In this document: positions 47,001 to 60,092 of the stretch, one piece after another
Numbering within the stretch: position 1 is the stretch's first letter
Layout: the number at the start of each line of letters is the position of its first letter
Assembly (NCBI GenBank): GCA_021904315.1
Contig: CM038919.1
Span: forward strand, 1,612,001 to 1,676,000
Direction: 5' to 3'
Origin: Sphagnum magellanicum
Taxonomy: Eukaryota > Streptophyta > Sphagnopsida > Sphagnales > Sphagnaceae
DNA: 64,000 nucleotides
Made by a program: the position numbers and the translations under genes
Notes under the pieces: model-generated
The model's database searches: none
What the model was told of the DNA's origin: nothing
What the model saw: only the letters and a program-made list of their open reading frames with translations

Positions 47001-47040
47001 GGGGTTTAGGGTTTAGGGTTTAGGGTTTTATTTTAGGGTT
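47001..47040 (+). repeat. Interstitial telomere-like repeat (TTTAGGG)n
   Basis: About four TTTAGGG units in a row, then one degenerate unit. This is the Arabidopsis-type plant telomere repeat. A short run inside a chromosome arm can come from break repair or from a telo-box-rich leader. Confidence 0.8.
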
Positions 47041-47239
47041 GTGGTAAGCACCTCTCCTACAGCAAATGTTCAACTCTACTTAAGAAATAATTAACCCTTT
47101 CCACAAGTACCCCTCCTCACTTCTGATTTTGGAATTTCATGGTGCCAATTTTCGTTTTTTTAATGCATGAAGAATAAATACCACAATTTAGTGTGCACAC
47201 CAAATGTGAATACTACCATGGTGAACATGGTAATAATAA

Positions 47240-47302
47240 TCTGGGGTAGGCTATTAGTGTGTTTCATAAAGCACATGAAACACACTAATAGCCTCCCCCA
47301 GA
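47240..47302. other. Near-perfect 63-nt inverted repeat (hairpin)
   Basis: Left arm 47240-47267 starts TCTGGGGTAGGCTATTAGTG. Right arm 47275-47302 is its complement with a single mismatch. The loop is AAAGCAC (7 nt). The 28-bp arms are unusually well preserved for such AT-rich decayed DNA. It could be a small foldback transposon, a small-RNA hairpin or a recent local inversion-duplication. Confidence 0.85.
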
Positions 47303-47453
47303 CCTGACCAAGAAAAAAATTGACCTGCCCAAAGTTGTATCCCAAATGTAAAGTGAAAAAATCCACAAGATCCAATCCCCAATTCCCCAAAGTTTCAAAA
47401 TATAGTTATATCAGAACATGATATTTTTTAAGTGTATTTGGAAGGCACCTAAA
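47303..47453. other. Short spacer before the LTR element
   Basis: No feature seen. Confidence 0.4.
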
Positions 47454-47823
47454 TGTTATTTAGTTTGTGATATGTAGTTGTCATTTAGGGCTATTGGATC
47501 TATAGTTGTACATCGATGTTACAATTTTGAATAACTTTATTGGTTATGTTTTTACTGGTTTGTTATTGGTTATCATTTTTTATCTTTATTCTTGTATATA
47601 AGTACATATGATCAGGTATTTGGAGATAAATGATTATAACAAAGGTTTATTATTATTATTGTTATTATTATTATTGAAGCAAATTAAATTTTTCTGAAGT
47701 TTTTCAATTTCCTTTGATTTAGAGCCATATAGATTGTATACTACAAATCAAAAAAGAATTTATAGAAATTCTTTGGATTTGAAGAACTTGAGAGGAATTG
47801 AAGCATAAAATTTGACATTTTCA
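47454..47823 (+). repeat. 5' LTR of the Gypsy element
   Basis: About 370 bp, TG to CA. The core shared with the right LTR includes TTACAATTTTGAATAACTTT, then GTTATTGGTTATCATTTTTT, then TATAAGTACA. The same order of landmarks continues to GGATTTGAAGAACTTGA near the end. Confidence 0.8.
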
Positions 47824-49119
47824 TTTTTGGTGACCATGCTAAGGAAGAATTTCTAGTTTTAGATCGGTTGTTCAATTGTTTTTGAATCATGTGTGAAATA
47901 ATTTTGATAATTTGTCTTAGTAAAAAGGATCTGAAGAAAGTATTGAGTCAGGTAATAATCTAATATGTAAGGGGAATATATATACATTGAGAACAGTACT
48001 TATTGATGGGATCACCAAGGAAGTAGGCTCTTATTCACAAGCAAACAAAATTAATACTAAAGAAAGGATGAATTTGAATGAAGTTGCAAAGCAAGGAAAA
48101 ATATATAACCTATAGCAAACATTTGGAGGTGTTGGAAATATGTCGAATTCATCGGAAGATCTTCTTAATATAGAAGATGTTACCAAGACTAGATCACAAG
48201 ATCCAATCACGAATGACATATCAAGGCAGTTCATCAATCCAGTATCAAATTTGGTTCAAACAAATAGTACCATAGACTTTCAAGAAAATGGACCAAAAAC
48301 CTTGAACAAAGGTATCAATATGCAAACCATGAATCAACATCACAATAATGGTAATGGATCGGTTGTATCAATGAACGTGCATGCAAACCAAGATCAATAA
48401 GGTAATGTTGCATAAAATGTGTAGCACGGGTCTAAAGGAGGACACTAGATATTCCACAAGTTGTATCAATGCAAACAAATGGATTTGCTTGTAAATTGTG
48501 TGATATGAATGCACATATTATTCACAATTGTTCATTCATTTCATTTGAAGTTCAATATCAAATGATTGATGATTTGTGGAGTTATGTTCAAAATACCCAA
48601 AGGAGTTATGTGACATCAAATTCACTAAATCAACCACAATTACAGAATTTTTGAGCATTAATGATTATGAATTCTACTGATCTATCAATAGTAAATCCAA
48701 GAGTTGAAAAGCGCTTGAGGACAATAACAAGGATTGAATAACAACAATTTTTTATTGTTGTACCTCCATATTGGTCTAGATCAAACCCATATGTTTTTCC
48801 AATGGGAACATCAATGATGTCAGTAAACACACAAACATGATAACGACTTTACCAATGCCCATTTGGAATCCGATGATGTGTTCCATGATGAAAGGTATAT
48901 GTCCATCAATACCAACCACCCAAATACCTGTGATTATACATGTTTCAATCAACACATAAATATTGACCATGACATAGCAAAGATCAGTGAAAGTTATAGT
49001 TGGAGTGGTGATGGATGAAATAGCCAACCAATTTCACCACCACTGAATGCAAGAGGTAGAACTATCCCACAAGAACCACCTAATGGAAGATGGTCTACAC
49101 TTAATCCAGGTTAAAGTAC

Positions 49120-49700
49120 ATTCATGCCATCATGGTACCCACAATTTGTTACACTAATAAGACCTACAAGGAAGCATTTAGTATATCCAACTTATGTCAA
49201 GGATACAAATCTTGATGTTCATATTCGAGTATTCAAGAAAGCTATCAAAGCTAATGGAGAAATAGTTAATGAGGACATCATTAATCTATTGGGCTTTACT
49301 TTTTGTGATAGTATATTTGAATGGGGAAAAAAATTCTACATGATCATCCCAATTATATTTTTGTAGAATTGGAACAAGCTTTTTGTAAACGTTATGAAAT
49401 GGAAAAGAATGATAAGCAAATATGTCTGAAGTTAAAGACTATCAAATAGGAAGAGAAGTTGGAGCGTGTCAAAGTTTGTTATGAACAAATTCTTAAATTA
49501 ACTAATTGCTTATAAATCAAAGCCACTGATACATACATCACTATTATCTTTAAAGTTGGACTACATCCATACATCTAACTTTCAATACCTAGAATAAAGC
49601 GAAAAACTTTAATTGAGCACAAGGAAGATGTGATTTGTGAAGAAAGTGGGCCTAAATTTTACAATTCTTTTTTTGGAAATTCAAACAAACATAATGGAGT
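49120..49700 (+). pseudogene. Gypsy gag-like region (fossil)
   Basis: Composition and position fit the retrotransposon gag domain upstream of the polymerase region. Broken. Confidence 0.5.
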
Positions 49701-51425
49701 TCAATCACTCTATAGATTCTAATCGTAGTAATCGATATTGTACAAATTACAATATGTAAAGCCATGGTACATAAACTTGTTGGGCCAAAAATTTAAAAAT
49801 GCCAAAAACTTCTTCAATTTTTGTGGCAAGAATAACAGTTTAGCCAATCAAATTGGTATGGGTACCAATTAAGTATACATGCATGTTCTATAACCAGATG
49901 GACCACGAATTTGTGGATTGCCCAAAGAGATTTAAAGTATGGGTAGTTGCAATCTATGGTGGCTCATTTTTTGTCCCTTTTTGGACTTTTTGCAAAATGT
50001 ACTCTATTAAAATGCCACAAATGCATTGTAAAATCATCAATTTGAAAAAAACATTTATGGATTAAGATTTCCAACTTGAATAAGAATATTTATCGAGGGG
50101 TAAAACTCAATATACATACACCAATCATATAATAATGTACTTTTAAAGTGAGCATATGATTATGTTTTGGATTATGTATTAACATTCAAATGCATTTTTT
50201 ATTGTGATTTCATTTCAATATTTTTTATAGGGTCTCAATATATGATACATGATGGTAAAATAAATATGGATTGAAAAAAATTACAACAAATAACTTTAAC
50301 CAACAAATAATTATGAACCTTTTGAATGATAAAATTTGAACCTTATTTTCAAAAGTCTTTATCTTGGTCATTTTTTATTGAATTGATATTTTTTTCACAC
50401 TAACATGTATGCCAAAGAATTTTTTAGATGGGCAACCTTTCGTATGGGCTTCATTAGTTGATTAATCACCACATAGGGCCCACTCAAAATTGATTTTTAA
50501 TTATATTTTCCATTCTAGTGTTAAAATATGAACTTTTGGGACTAAAATTTTATTGCTTTTGAACCACCTTAACTTGCATCTATTTGTACAAGTAATAATT
50601 CAAAGTAAAACTCCAAAATTTGTGGTCCAAAAATCATCACATTTGAATAACACTTCAATTAACATGGTTGTTGTAGTGGTAACTCAAAATCATGTTGTAG
50701 TAGAAGAACACGTGTTCAAGGAATGTGAACTACTAAAGGCACGACCATTGGTTAACTAGGATGAAAAAGAACAATTTCATCAAACGTTTACCAATACCAT
50801 CAAAGCAATGTAAGATGAAGAAATGATTTAATCAAGAAATCAACCTACATATTTTGATACTAACTAGCTTGGGTTACCTATCATGACCTCACTTCCATCA
50901 TTGGTACCAATTTTTTTACCTATTCAATGCAACTTGCAATACCTATTCCATATATTGTCCAATTTGTAAAACAAATTCTACAAAATATCAATCAACAAGT
51001 TATTGATACAAAATATATTAAGAACTTAGGTCAACTCATTAAGATAACTTTAAAGCTAAGATGATATTTGACTCAAAAGTTTTAAACCATGAAACCATTA
51101 GTTTCAAAACTGATACATGTCCTTATAATATCATTTGTAACTATAAATCATCATATGGTTATCATATAGGTATAGATTGGGAAAAACCTTGTTGATGATG
51201 TGTTTTTAGATGGCAAATCTAGAGTTAATATAATCACAAAAAATTTAAGGGCCACTTTAAGACTATTTAAACCTCAACCAACCCTCTATAATCTATAAAT
51301 TGCATATCAAATTATCAGGAAACCCATTGGTTTAATCTATGACCTTAAGATATTAGTTCATGGTATTTTGTATAGTGTAACCTTTATGCATAATAGTGTT
51401 TTGGATTCTACATATTCAATGTTTA

Positions 51426-52387
51426 TGACGCACTCCCAACTCCTTAAAGGGCTCAAATGTGAGCCCAAGTAGAAAGCAGCGGATAAGGAGGAGTCGGAGC
51501 ACGCTCCCTAGCTCACAACCCTTTGAGGGGTAGAGGGGCGGGTTGGAGCTCCGGGATGGGACTAGGAAGAGTTGACAAGCTTTAGTCACTCACACGGGCC
51601 TGCACACAACCCACACAAAGTGGTTAGTGCAAAGTTGGAGCACCCTTGGTGCTAGGACGAGCCACGGGCAACACGGACACACAAGACTCACCACGGCCCG
51701 GACTTGGGGGAAGCCACCACCTTCCTCCTTATAATATACTCTGTGACTCTCCACGGAGCCCACATCCAAATGGCTATTTTTCCCGGGACTCCCGCGCGGG
51801 AGTCCCGGAATCGCGCCAAATGGGACTCCCGGGACTTTGAAGCCCCATAACTTTGCGAGCAGATCTCCAATCGCAATGCGATCTGAAGCAAAGTTGTAGC
51901 TCTCGTCGAGAGCTTTCCAACGCCGTGTCGCACTCCCGAATCGGACATCGGGAAGAGGTCGATTCCTGACTTGTAATGGTCGGGAGTCAAACTGGCAGTT
52001 CGACTCTCGGCCCTTCTTTTGGCCATAACTTGTGTTTCAGATGTCTGAATGAGCAATGTGATCCCATTTTAGACATCTAAGCTTCAAGAGCTTTCCATTG
52101 ATACAAAGAACGCCACAATCCATTGAGGTTTGACCCCTGCAATCGCTCTCTGAAGTTTCGGGAGTCCACCGGGACTCCATCTCCCAAAGTGGGAGTTGCC
52201 TTGGGAGTGTGAGGGTTCACTCCCTCACACTTTCTAACATTCCCGGGAGTACGTGGTGTGACTCCTGGGCTTCCTCTTGCCTTAACTCCCGGGCTTCCCT
52301 TTGGCTTCAACTCCCGGGCTTCCTCTTGGCCCGCACCCTTGCAATTCCCTTTGCCTTGGTCGCGAGCCCAAAGCTAGGGTTGCGACA
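51426..52387 (-). mobile_element. Solo LTR, 962 bp, nested in the Gypsy element (copy A)
   Basis: Begins TGACGCACTCCC and ends GGTTGCGACA. It is flanked by an exact 5-bp target duplication GTTTA (51421-51425 and 52388-52392). It is much more GC- and CpG-rich than everything around it, which suggests a young insertion. The same family is present in opposite orientation at 58825-59740. No internal coding domain is present, consistent with a solo LTR. The strand is assigned only relative to copy B. Confidence 0.9.
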
Positions 52388-52392
52388 GTTTA

Positions 52393-53598
52393 ATTGTAAC
52401 ACGACCTTGGTTACGGGATGCTAAAGTATCCCATGACTAGGGGGTACAATCAAACCCATAGCAATAACCAAAATTTTGAGTAGTCAAACAAAGTGTCTAG
52501 TTGAAGTTCTTTTATGTTATGATTTCCCAAATGGGATCATAAATGAAGAAGAAGACTTGTATTTGCAACAGAACCTAGTCTCTTTTGGGTGAAAGCACAT
52601 TAAAGGTGAACCACTTTTGTTCAAAAAAGGTGATGTATAATAAGTATTATAGTATGTAATAAGTTAAAATCTTGATGGCATCCTTTGGTTAAACTAAACA
52701 CAAGTTAAAAACTTTAGAATTTGCACAACAACATTTTTGAACTCAAAGTTCATTTTGAGTCGAAATTAATTTTGATCCAATCGTTAAATGAAGAGGACTA
52801 GATAAAATCAATGTACACAAAGTATATAACTTACAGTTTTTCAACAACCATAGCGCCTCATGTTTATGATTCATGAAACTTTACTGAAAACATTTTTTTT
52901 TGAAAATATAATGCAATGCCCATCTATAAAATCTCCTCCTATTTGATATGGTAATGGTTTTTCCTAAAAATAAGATATTATTATGCATCCATTACTAAAA
53001 AAATGTAAAAAACATAATTTTGTGAATGGAATTTCATCCAAAAATTTTCAAGTTTTAAATTTTCCTAATTTAATTAATGTATATCAGTATCATACACCAT
53101 AAAAAATTCACCCAGGAATTCCATCCACAACCTTAGTTTTGAAATATATTCAAATTTTCAAACTCTATGACAAGCATTATTTTGTTATGAATATACTCCA
53201 TGCATTCAAATTCTTCAATGTTTGTTGAGTTTTTCAAAATAATTAATTAAATGAAGTCTAAAGCTAATCAAATATACTCAAAACAAGAAAAAATAATCCA
53301 AGATGTGATGTCCATACATTACTAAAAAATTTAATTGCAAAAAGATTATATGTGTGATTATAATTTTGGGGGGGCTTAATGTGTTTTCACCCTTTTCAAT
53401 CAGTACTATTAATTTACCAATTGTCCAGCAATCCAAACCTTTAATGTTAATAGAACTTGAATACATACATGTCTTTGATATCCAATCTAACTTTTGTGGA
53501 TTCTATAATCCCCTAGGAATCTACAAATTATCTAAAAACTTTTTATCAACATGACATTGGTCATATGGACGTTGATGACACACCACCCCTAATAACAA
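52393..53598. other. Stretch inside the Gypsy element without recognisable domains
   Basis: AT-rich. A short motif GGGTGAAAGCACATTAA near 52579 recurs as GGGTGAAAGCACACTAA at 55071, where another non-Gypsy stretch of about 770 bp interrupts the element. These may be two insertions of one family, but the bodies are not obviously alike. Confidence 0.3.
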
Positions 53599-53989
53599 GT
53601 GCATCAACTACAGATTGCTAGTTGGACAATCACAAAAGAAGAACATTTAAGGCACATCAATCTTGGTACCACAAAGTGTCCCCAATATGTGAAAATCAAT
53701 GTTGCATTATTTGAAGATTATGCTTTTGCATTTACAAATCTTTTGAAGGAGTTCAAGGATGTTTTTGCTTGGACCTATAAAAATCTAAAAGGCATTCCTT
53801 TGAAATTGCATAGCATTGTAGTGAACTTGATATTTCAATACCATTGATTCATCAAACATGATATTGATTAAACCCCAACTATGTTGATGTTGTCAAACAA
53901 GATATTGACAAACTTTTGGTTGCAAGGTTTATTCAACCTATGGAGGAAGTTTGTTAGTTATCACTAATCGTAGTTGTTCCCAAGAAGAA

Positions 53990-55070
53990 TGATCAACTAC
54001 GAATTTGTGTGAATTTTCAAAAATTGAATGCTCTAAGAAAGATCCATATCTTCTTCCATTTATAGATGAGATCCTTAATATTGTCGTTGGCCACGAGATT
54101 TATTCATTTCTAGACGATTTCTTTAAATATTTTCAAATATCCATTGCACCTAAAGGCCAATACAAGATTATTTTTGTTACTAATTGAGGAGCATTTGACC
54201 AAGTGCCGATGTCGTTTGGAATAAAAAATGGTCCACCAACTTATCAACGCATTGTAAACAAAACATTTCATGAATACATTGATTCATTCATGAAGATCTT
54301 TTTGGAAGATTTTATTGTTTTCAATAGTATGGAAATTCATTTAGATAAACTACAACTTTATTTTTTGAAATGTCATGAATTTGGTATTAGTCTCAATACC
54401 AAGAAATGCGCATTTATAGTATTTGTTGGCTTCATTCTAAGATTAATTGTTTTTAAAGAAGGAAAACTTCTTGATTCAAAAAACATATTATAGGTTATCT
54501 TGAATATGCAAATTCTTACAAATCTTGCACATATTTAAATATTTAATGGGATGGCTCAATTTTATAGATGTTTCATAAAGAATGTTGCATTCATTATGGA
54601 GCCTATCACTAAACTAATGCACTAATTCAAATTGTTTATTTGGTGCAATGAATGCCAAGTTGCTTGGGAGGAAATAAAACACTAATATATTGAAGCATTG
54701 ATTTTGATCAATTCAAATTTGTAATTGGAATTCCATGTTCATACCAATGCATTTCAACTAGCAATTGGAGTTGTTTTAGCCCAAAATCAAACTAGCAAGT
54801 TTGATCAATTGATTATTTATTCTTCTTAAATACTAAATCATGTTAAGTGTAATTATATGATTATCGAACATGAAGCATTAACTATGGTATACACCTTACA
54901 TAAATTTCAGCATTACCTATTAGGTAGTTGATTTGCTTTTTATGTTGATCACATGGCTCTAATCTATTTGGTCAACAAACCCCAAGTTTCTAGGCATATT
55001 GTTCAATGGTTACTTTTATTCTTGGAATATGATTTTTGCATGGTTTATAAACCCAACCGATCACATATGG
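53990..55070 (+). pseudogene. Gypsy reverse transcriptase and RNase H region (fossil)
   Basis: Reverse transcriptase-like sequence at about 53990-54490 is followed by RNase H-like sequence at about 54730-55070, in the order and spacing usual for Ty3/Gypsy polyproteins. Broken in several places. Confidence 0.75.
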
Positions 55071-55850
55071 GGTGAAAGCACACTAAGGTGTAATATTTTC
55101 TAGCATATGTGGAGTCCATACTAGTGTTAAAATAAAAGTGCATATACATTACAACATAATACATTATATTGCATGTCATATGGCAAGGCAAAACAATTTT
55201 TAAAAAACTTTTAGATTTTATCAATGATAGATAATTTTATCAAAAATTTACATTTAAAATATGAGAAGTTTAATTATTAATTCAAATGAATAATTTTTTT
55301 TTATAAAATCCATATTTCATTGTATATTTCAATTTGTGGTTTTCAAAATCTTTCAAAATCGTCTTCCTTTGTATCAATGGCATCACATTAATTTTCATGT
55401 AAAAAAATTCACTCAATTAAACATTTTAGTAAATATAATGAATCCATAATCATATGATACAACTTGTGATGTAGGTTTTTAGCACTTCAAAAGTCCAATA
55501 TGTTATGGTAACTCAGAATCCATTTTTGAGATTCATATGATGTGATCACTTCATAAAATATATTAATTTATTGAGTCTTTTTCACATCTTATTCATTTAA
55601 TTTTTCTTCCATGGCCAATAATAAAATTGTGACAGAATTATGTACTACATTTTAGTGAGTTTTCACTTTATTGTTGCCAATGTTTTATCATGATTTCTAA
55701 ATTCAAAAGAACCAATCGATGTACCATATCAAAGCATTGATGTTGCATTATTTTTAATATAACCTAAATGTTTAAACTCTATTTTTTAATTTTTATAGAT
55801 ATGACATATGCATGGTAGTTATATTGTTGCCCAACATTAGCATTTGGTGT
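55071..55850. other. Possible insertion between RNase H and integrase parts
   Basis: About 780 bp of AT-rich sequence without Gypsy similarity separates the RNase H region from the integrase region, which usually lie close together. It starts with GGTGAAAGCACACTAAGGTG. No terminal repeats could be fixed. Confidence 0.35.
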
Positions 55851-55889
55851 AGAAGTCTAAGCCTTTTACTATTCAAAATGGTGTTTTGT

Positions 55890-56320
55890 ATCGATATGGT
55901 CAAGATGATCGATATCAAAGATGTTTATAACTCGTAGAAATATCAATTTTGTTACACAAACTTCACACGAGTGTTAAGTGGTCATTTTTCTACTAATATT
56001 ATAGCTCAAAAAATCTTGGATGTAGGTTATTGGTGGCCAAGTTTGTATCATGACACAACTGATTATTGTCGTTCTTATGATTTGTGGAAAAAACATGGAA
56101 ATTTATCTACACAAAGTTTGGCAAAGCATGTTACCAATCTTCCTATTGAACCTTTTACCAAATGGGGTTTGGACTTTCTTAGACCAATTAAGATAGCAAC
56201 CAATTAACAAGAAATTAATATATCTTGGTTGCCACTGATTATGCAACCAAATGGGTGGAAACCAAGGCCTTACGGACAAATATTGTTGTTATAGTTGAAT
56301 TTTTGTATGAATTTATACTT
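55890..56320 (+). pseudogene. Gypsy integrase region (fossil)
   Basis: A zinc-binding-type N-terminal part is followed by the start of an integrase core, in the expected position downstream of RNase H. Broken. Confidence 0.65.
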
Positions 56321-58824
56321 GTACAACAATTTTGGTAACATTTGATAAATTTGACTTGAATCCCATTCTCATCAATATTGATAAATTAAAATTGTATCAA
56401 TATCCTAAATATGTAACTCATCCTTTTCCTACATTTGTACCTATTGTCTTGGTTAATTTAATCTAGGCGACTAGCCTACATAATAATTTTAATTACAAGA
56501 TTGCAAATATTGGACATATTACAATTTTCTATTTGATTACCAACTAAAAAAGGAGTTCCATCACACATAAAGCAAGAATTGCAAACAATAATTTGTTATT
56601 TGCAAATTTTGTTGCCTAAACACTTGCATTTTATCAATTCGACTTTAATCACAATCACAAATTCAAAAGAAGAATTTGAGGTTGTAATTATCGATTCTCA
56701 ATTTGTAACAATCATGAATTTGCCTTAGGTAATAGTGACTTCATCTACATAACCTCTTATCGTTTATGTTTCACATCACCTTAAACAAATGGCAACATGA
56801 TTCAATAAGCAGTTATTGACGTCTCCACACCAATTACCACACCACAAAAATACATATGCAGTTGATGCAAAAGAAATTCAAAAGATTTTTCAATGGATTA
56901 TTGTTGAATCCCTTGAGTTCCAATGGGTCAATAATGCAAGGTGTGCATGACTTTTTCGAGTGCATTGGACAAATTCTCCTACTGAATTGATTGAAAAATT
57001 TCTTTGAACATGGGAAATGCAGGAGGATGGACACATTATTACTTGTGTTAAAAATTGGTCAACTTTAATAGACCAACGCTTCATTTTTGAAATGTTTAAT
57101 GTTTCAAATGAAGGTGATGTTGACCTCCTCATGCCAATAAAGTTGTTGTAATCACCAAGTTCGGACCGATCATTATTTTGTTGATGCCTATGTTGGTACT
57201 AAATAGTGGGCAATTGTGAAAATGCAACATGCATATCAATTACAATTCACAACCTTATTACAAGTTGTTTATGAAGATCACATGTTTCAACAACAAAATT
57301 AGTGTTACATTTTCAAATGTTGATTAGGGAATTGTTGTTAGTTGGTGCAACATGTGCTCACACAACTTGGTGTTGAGCTTGCGAGATGGACAAAACACCA
57401 AAAGAGCATTGCAACTAGGAATTCCCAAGCTACAGATAAGATAGTGATGTTCTATGTAGGATTGGTTGTTTTCAACATATAGTTGTGCAAATGGTTTCCT
57501 TTAAATGTTGAACCATCTAAAATTATGGATGAATCTTGACCTCAGCATGGAGGTGAACCCAATACCAATACTCCAATGATCTTTAGTTTTTTCTTATTGA
57601 GAGCGAGGAAACAACACATGATATCATTGAAGATACCACTAATGTTGTAGAGAAAAGTCTAGAGGAATTTACTTTTCAAGCCATAACATCAATGCCTCAA
57701 TTTGTACCTATCTTACTAGTCTAGCCTCGAATATTGACTCAGTCAATAGCTATTCAATTGTGCTTATGATTCATACTATTACATTTGAAATACCATAGGA
57801 GGAGCCAACTCAAAAGTGTGCTTGCACAAGGCAAGTTATTTAATTAAGATTTGGACTATCATTATTTGATCACCAACTATATTTTGTTGAAGCTATTGAT
57901 GTACTACCAACACAATAGGAGATTGCTCAAAAAATTTGACAAGTGGTTGATCAAACAACTCCATCATTGATTCGAACTCCTTTCGTTGGTTACAAAAAAA
58001 CTAATTCGTTTTGACAATCTACATGACTTTGTAGTTTTTGGTGCACAACATTGTAATGAGTGACATGTTATGTTAAATGATTTCATGAACCTTATAGTAG
58101 AGTATATCTTATTGCAAACCTATAAACAATATTCTAAGGATAAAATCCTAGAGAAGGATAGACAAATTCAAATCCATCTTAATAGGTAAAAATATTATGA
58201 ACATCAACTCCTTTAGTTTACAAAAGAGAATAATCAGAGTGCCACAACTATTTTGCAATTATAAAATAAGATCAATGAACATGATACCTTTAAAGCATAA
58301 ATCAAAAGTCTCAAAATTCATTTAATTCTTGGAATCTTTATGAACAATTCAAAAAAATTAAAGTTGAAGTGGATCAACATCAAAATAAAATAGTGCAAAC
58401 CACCGATCAAATGCAACATAAAGAAGATATTATAGATCTTCATCAGCTTCTAGAATGCCAATGTCATGAATTTGCTGAGTTTTCAATTGGTGCAGAAAAA
58501 CATGTAATTAAGTAGGTTAAGTAAATCATTGAATTACAAATTACCAATGATCCACATCATGATCAAATACATAGTCTTCAAACCATGATGTTTGTGATGG
58601 CAGTTCACCATTGGAAAAAATATGATGATTTACTTCTCAATTAAATTATTGCTAACATTTGTACTCAAGTGTTACAATAAAAACCTTCAAGATGGGAGCT
58701 TAGTGGGACAAATTACAAATCATCATCTAAAGTATGTTCAATGAAGCATTTGAGTCGAAGAATGTAGATGAAGCTTTCTACCACCATAAGATAGTTTCTT
58801 ATTTTGTTATTTGGGTTGATCACA
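56321..58824. other. Unassigned 3' part of the Gypsy element
   Basis: Decayed sequence between the integrase region and the nested solo LTR. No domain recognised; the last part (58.1-58.7 kb) has charged, coiled-coil-like composition. Some plant Gypsy lineages carry an extra region here, but the decay prevents a call. Confidence 0.3.
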
Positions 58825-59740
58825 TGTCACAACCCTAACCTTGGGCTCGCAACTAAGGCAAGGGCTAGCAAAGGTGCGAGCCAAGTGTGAAGCCTAGGAA
58901 TCACATTTCATGCTCTCAAGAGTGTAGGAAAGTGTGAGGGAATGAACCCCCACACTCTCAAGTGAACTCCCATTTTGAGAGTTGGAGTCCCAATGGACTC
59001 CCAAATCTTTAGAGGGCAATTACAAGGGTAAAAATTCATTATATTTAAGAGTTTCTTATATCATCGAAAAGCTTTTAGAACGTAGATGTTTAAAATGGGA
59101 TTTCATGACCCAGGTGGGCACTTAAAACATAAGTTATGGCCAAAAGAAGGGTCAAGAGTTAGATTGTCAATTTGACTCCCAACCACTAAAAGTCAGGAAT
59201 CGCCCTGATTTCCTTGCATGCAAGTGATGTGACACATACCATTGAAAAGCTATCAACTAGGGATACAACTTTGTTTCAAAACTCACTTCAATCAAAGGTC
59301 TGCACACAAAGTTATGGGCCTCCAAAGTCATGGGAGTTCCAATTTCGGGAATTTTAGGATTCCAACTTGGGAATCTTGGGACAAAATGACATTTGGGTGC
59401 TGGCCCTGTGGCCAAGCATAGAGAATACTATAAGGGGGAAGGTGATGGCTTCCCCTAAGTCCAAGCCATGGTGAGTCTTGTGAGTGCGTGTTTGCTCGTG
59501 GCTCGTGCATGCACCAAAAGTTTCCAATTACGCATTAACCAACATGTTGTTTGGTTTGTGCAGGTCCGTGTGAATAATTGAATTGCTTGTCACTCTTCCT
59601 AGTTCCCATTCCGGAACTCTAACACGCCCCTCTACCCCAAAAGTGTTGCGAGCCAGGGAGCGCACCCCAATTCCTTATCCTTCCGTTGTTTTCTCCTTAT
59701 ACTCACATTTGAATCTATCAAAGAGCTTGGGAGTGCGTCA
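58825..59740 (+). mobile_element. Solo LTR, 916 bp, nested in the Gypsy element (copy B)
   Basis: Begins TGTCACAACCCTAACC and ends GGGAGTGCGTCA. It is flanked by an exact 5-bp target duplication TCACA (58820-58824 and 59741-59745). It matches the reverse complement of 51426-52387 along its length. Its CpGs are largely lost compared with copy A, so it looks older. Confidence 0.9.
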
Positions 59741-60092
59741 TCACATTTATTTGCCTTCATCTATGAATTTAACTTCTGTTCCTATTCATGAATCAACCAA
59801 ATTCCAATACAAGATCAACAAACTTCATATATAAAACCACATACTAACATTGGTTCTAACCAACCTATAGATCTCAAGGGAATGCATCTTCATATGTTTA
59901 GTTCCAGTAAAATATGAAGTTTTTGGCTACTGCATGACAAATTTAATCTATGAATATTTAGATAGGACCAAGACCATAAGTATAGTTTATTCAGACAATA
60001 GTTCATGATTCATAATAGTTTAAATTTTACTTAATTTGTTTATGGATTTTGAAGACAAGATCCACATTATTAAGGGGTTAAATGTTAAGGGG

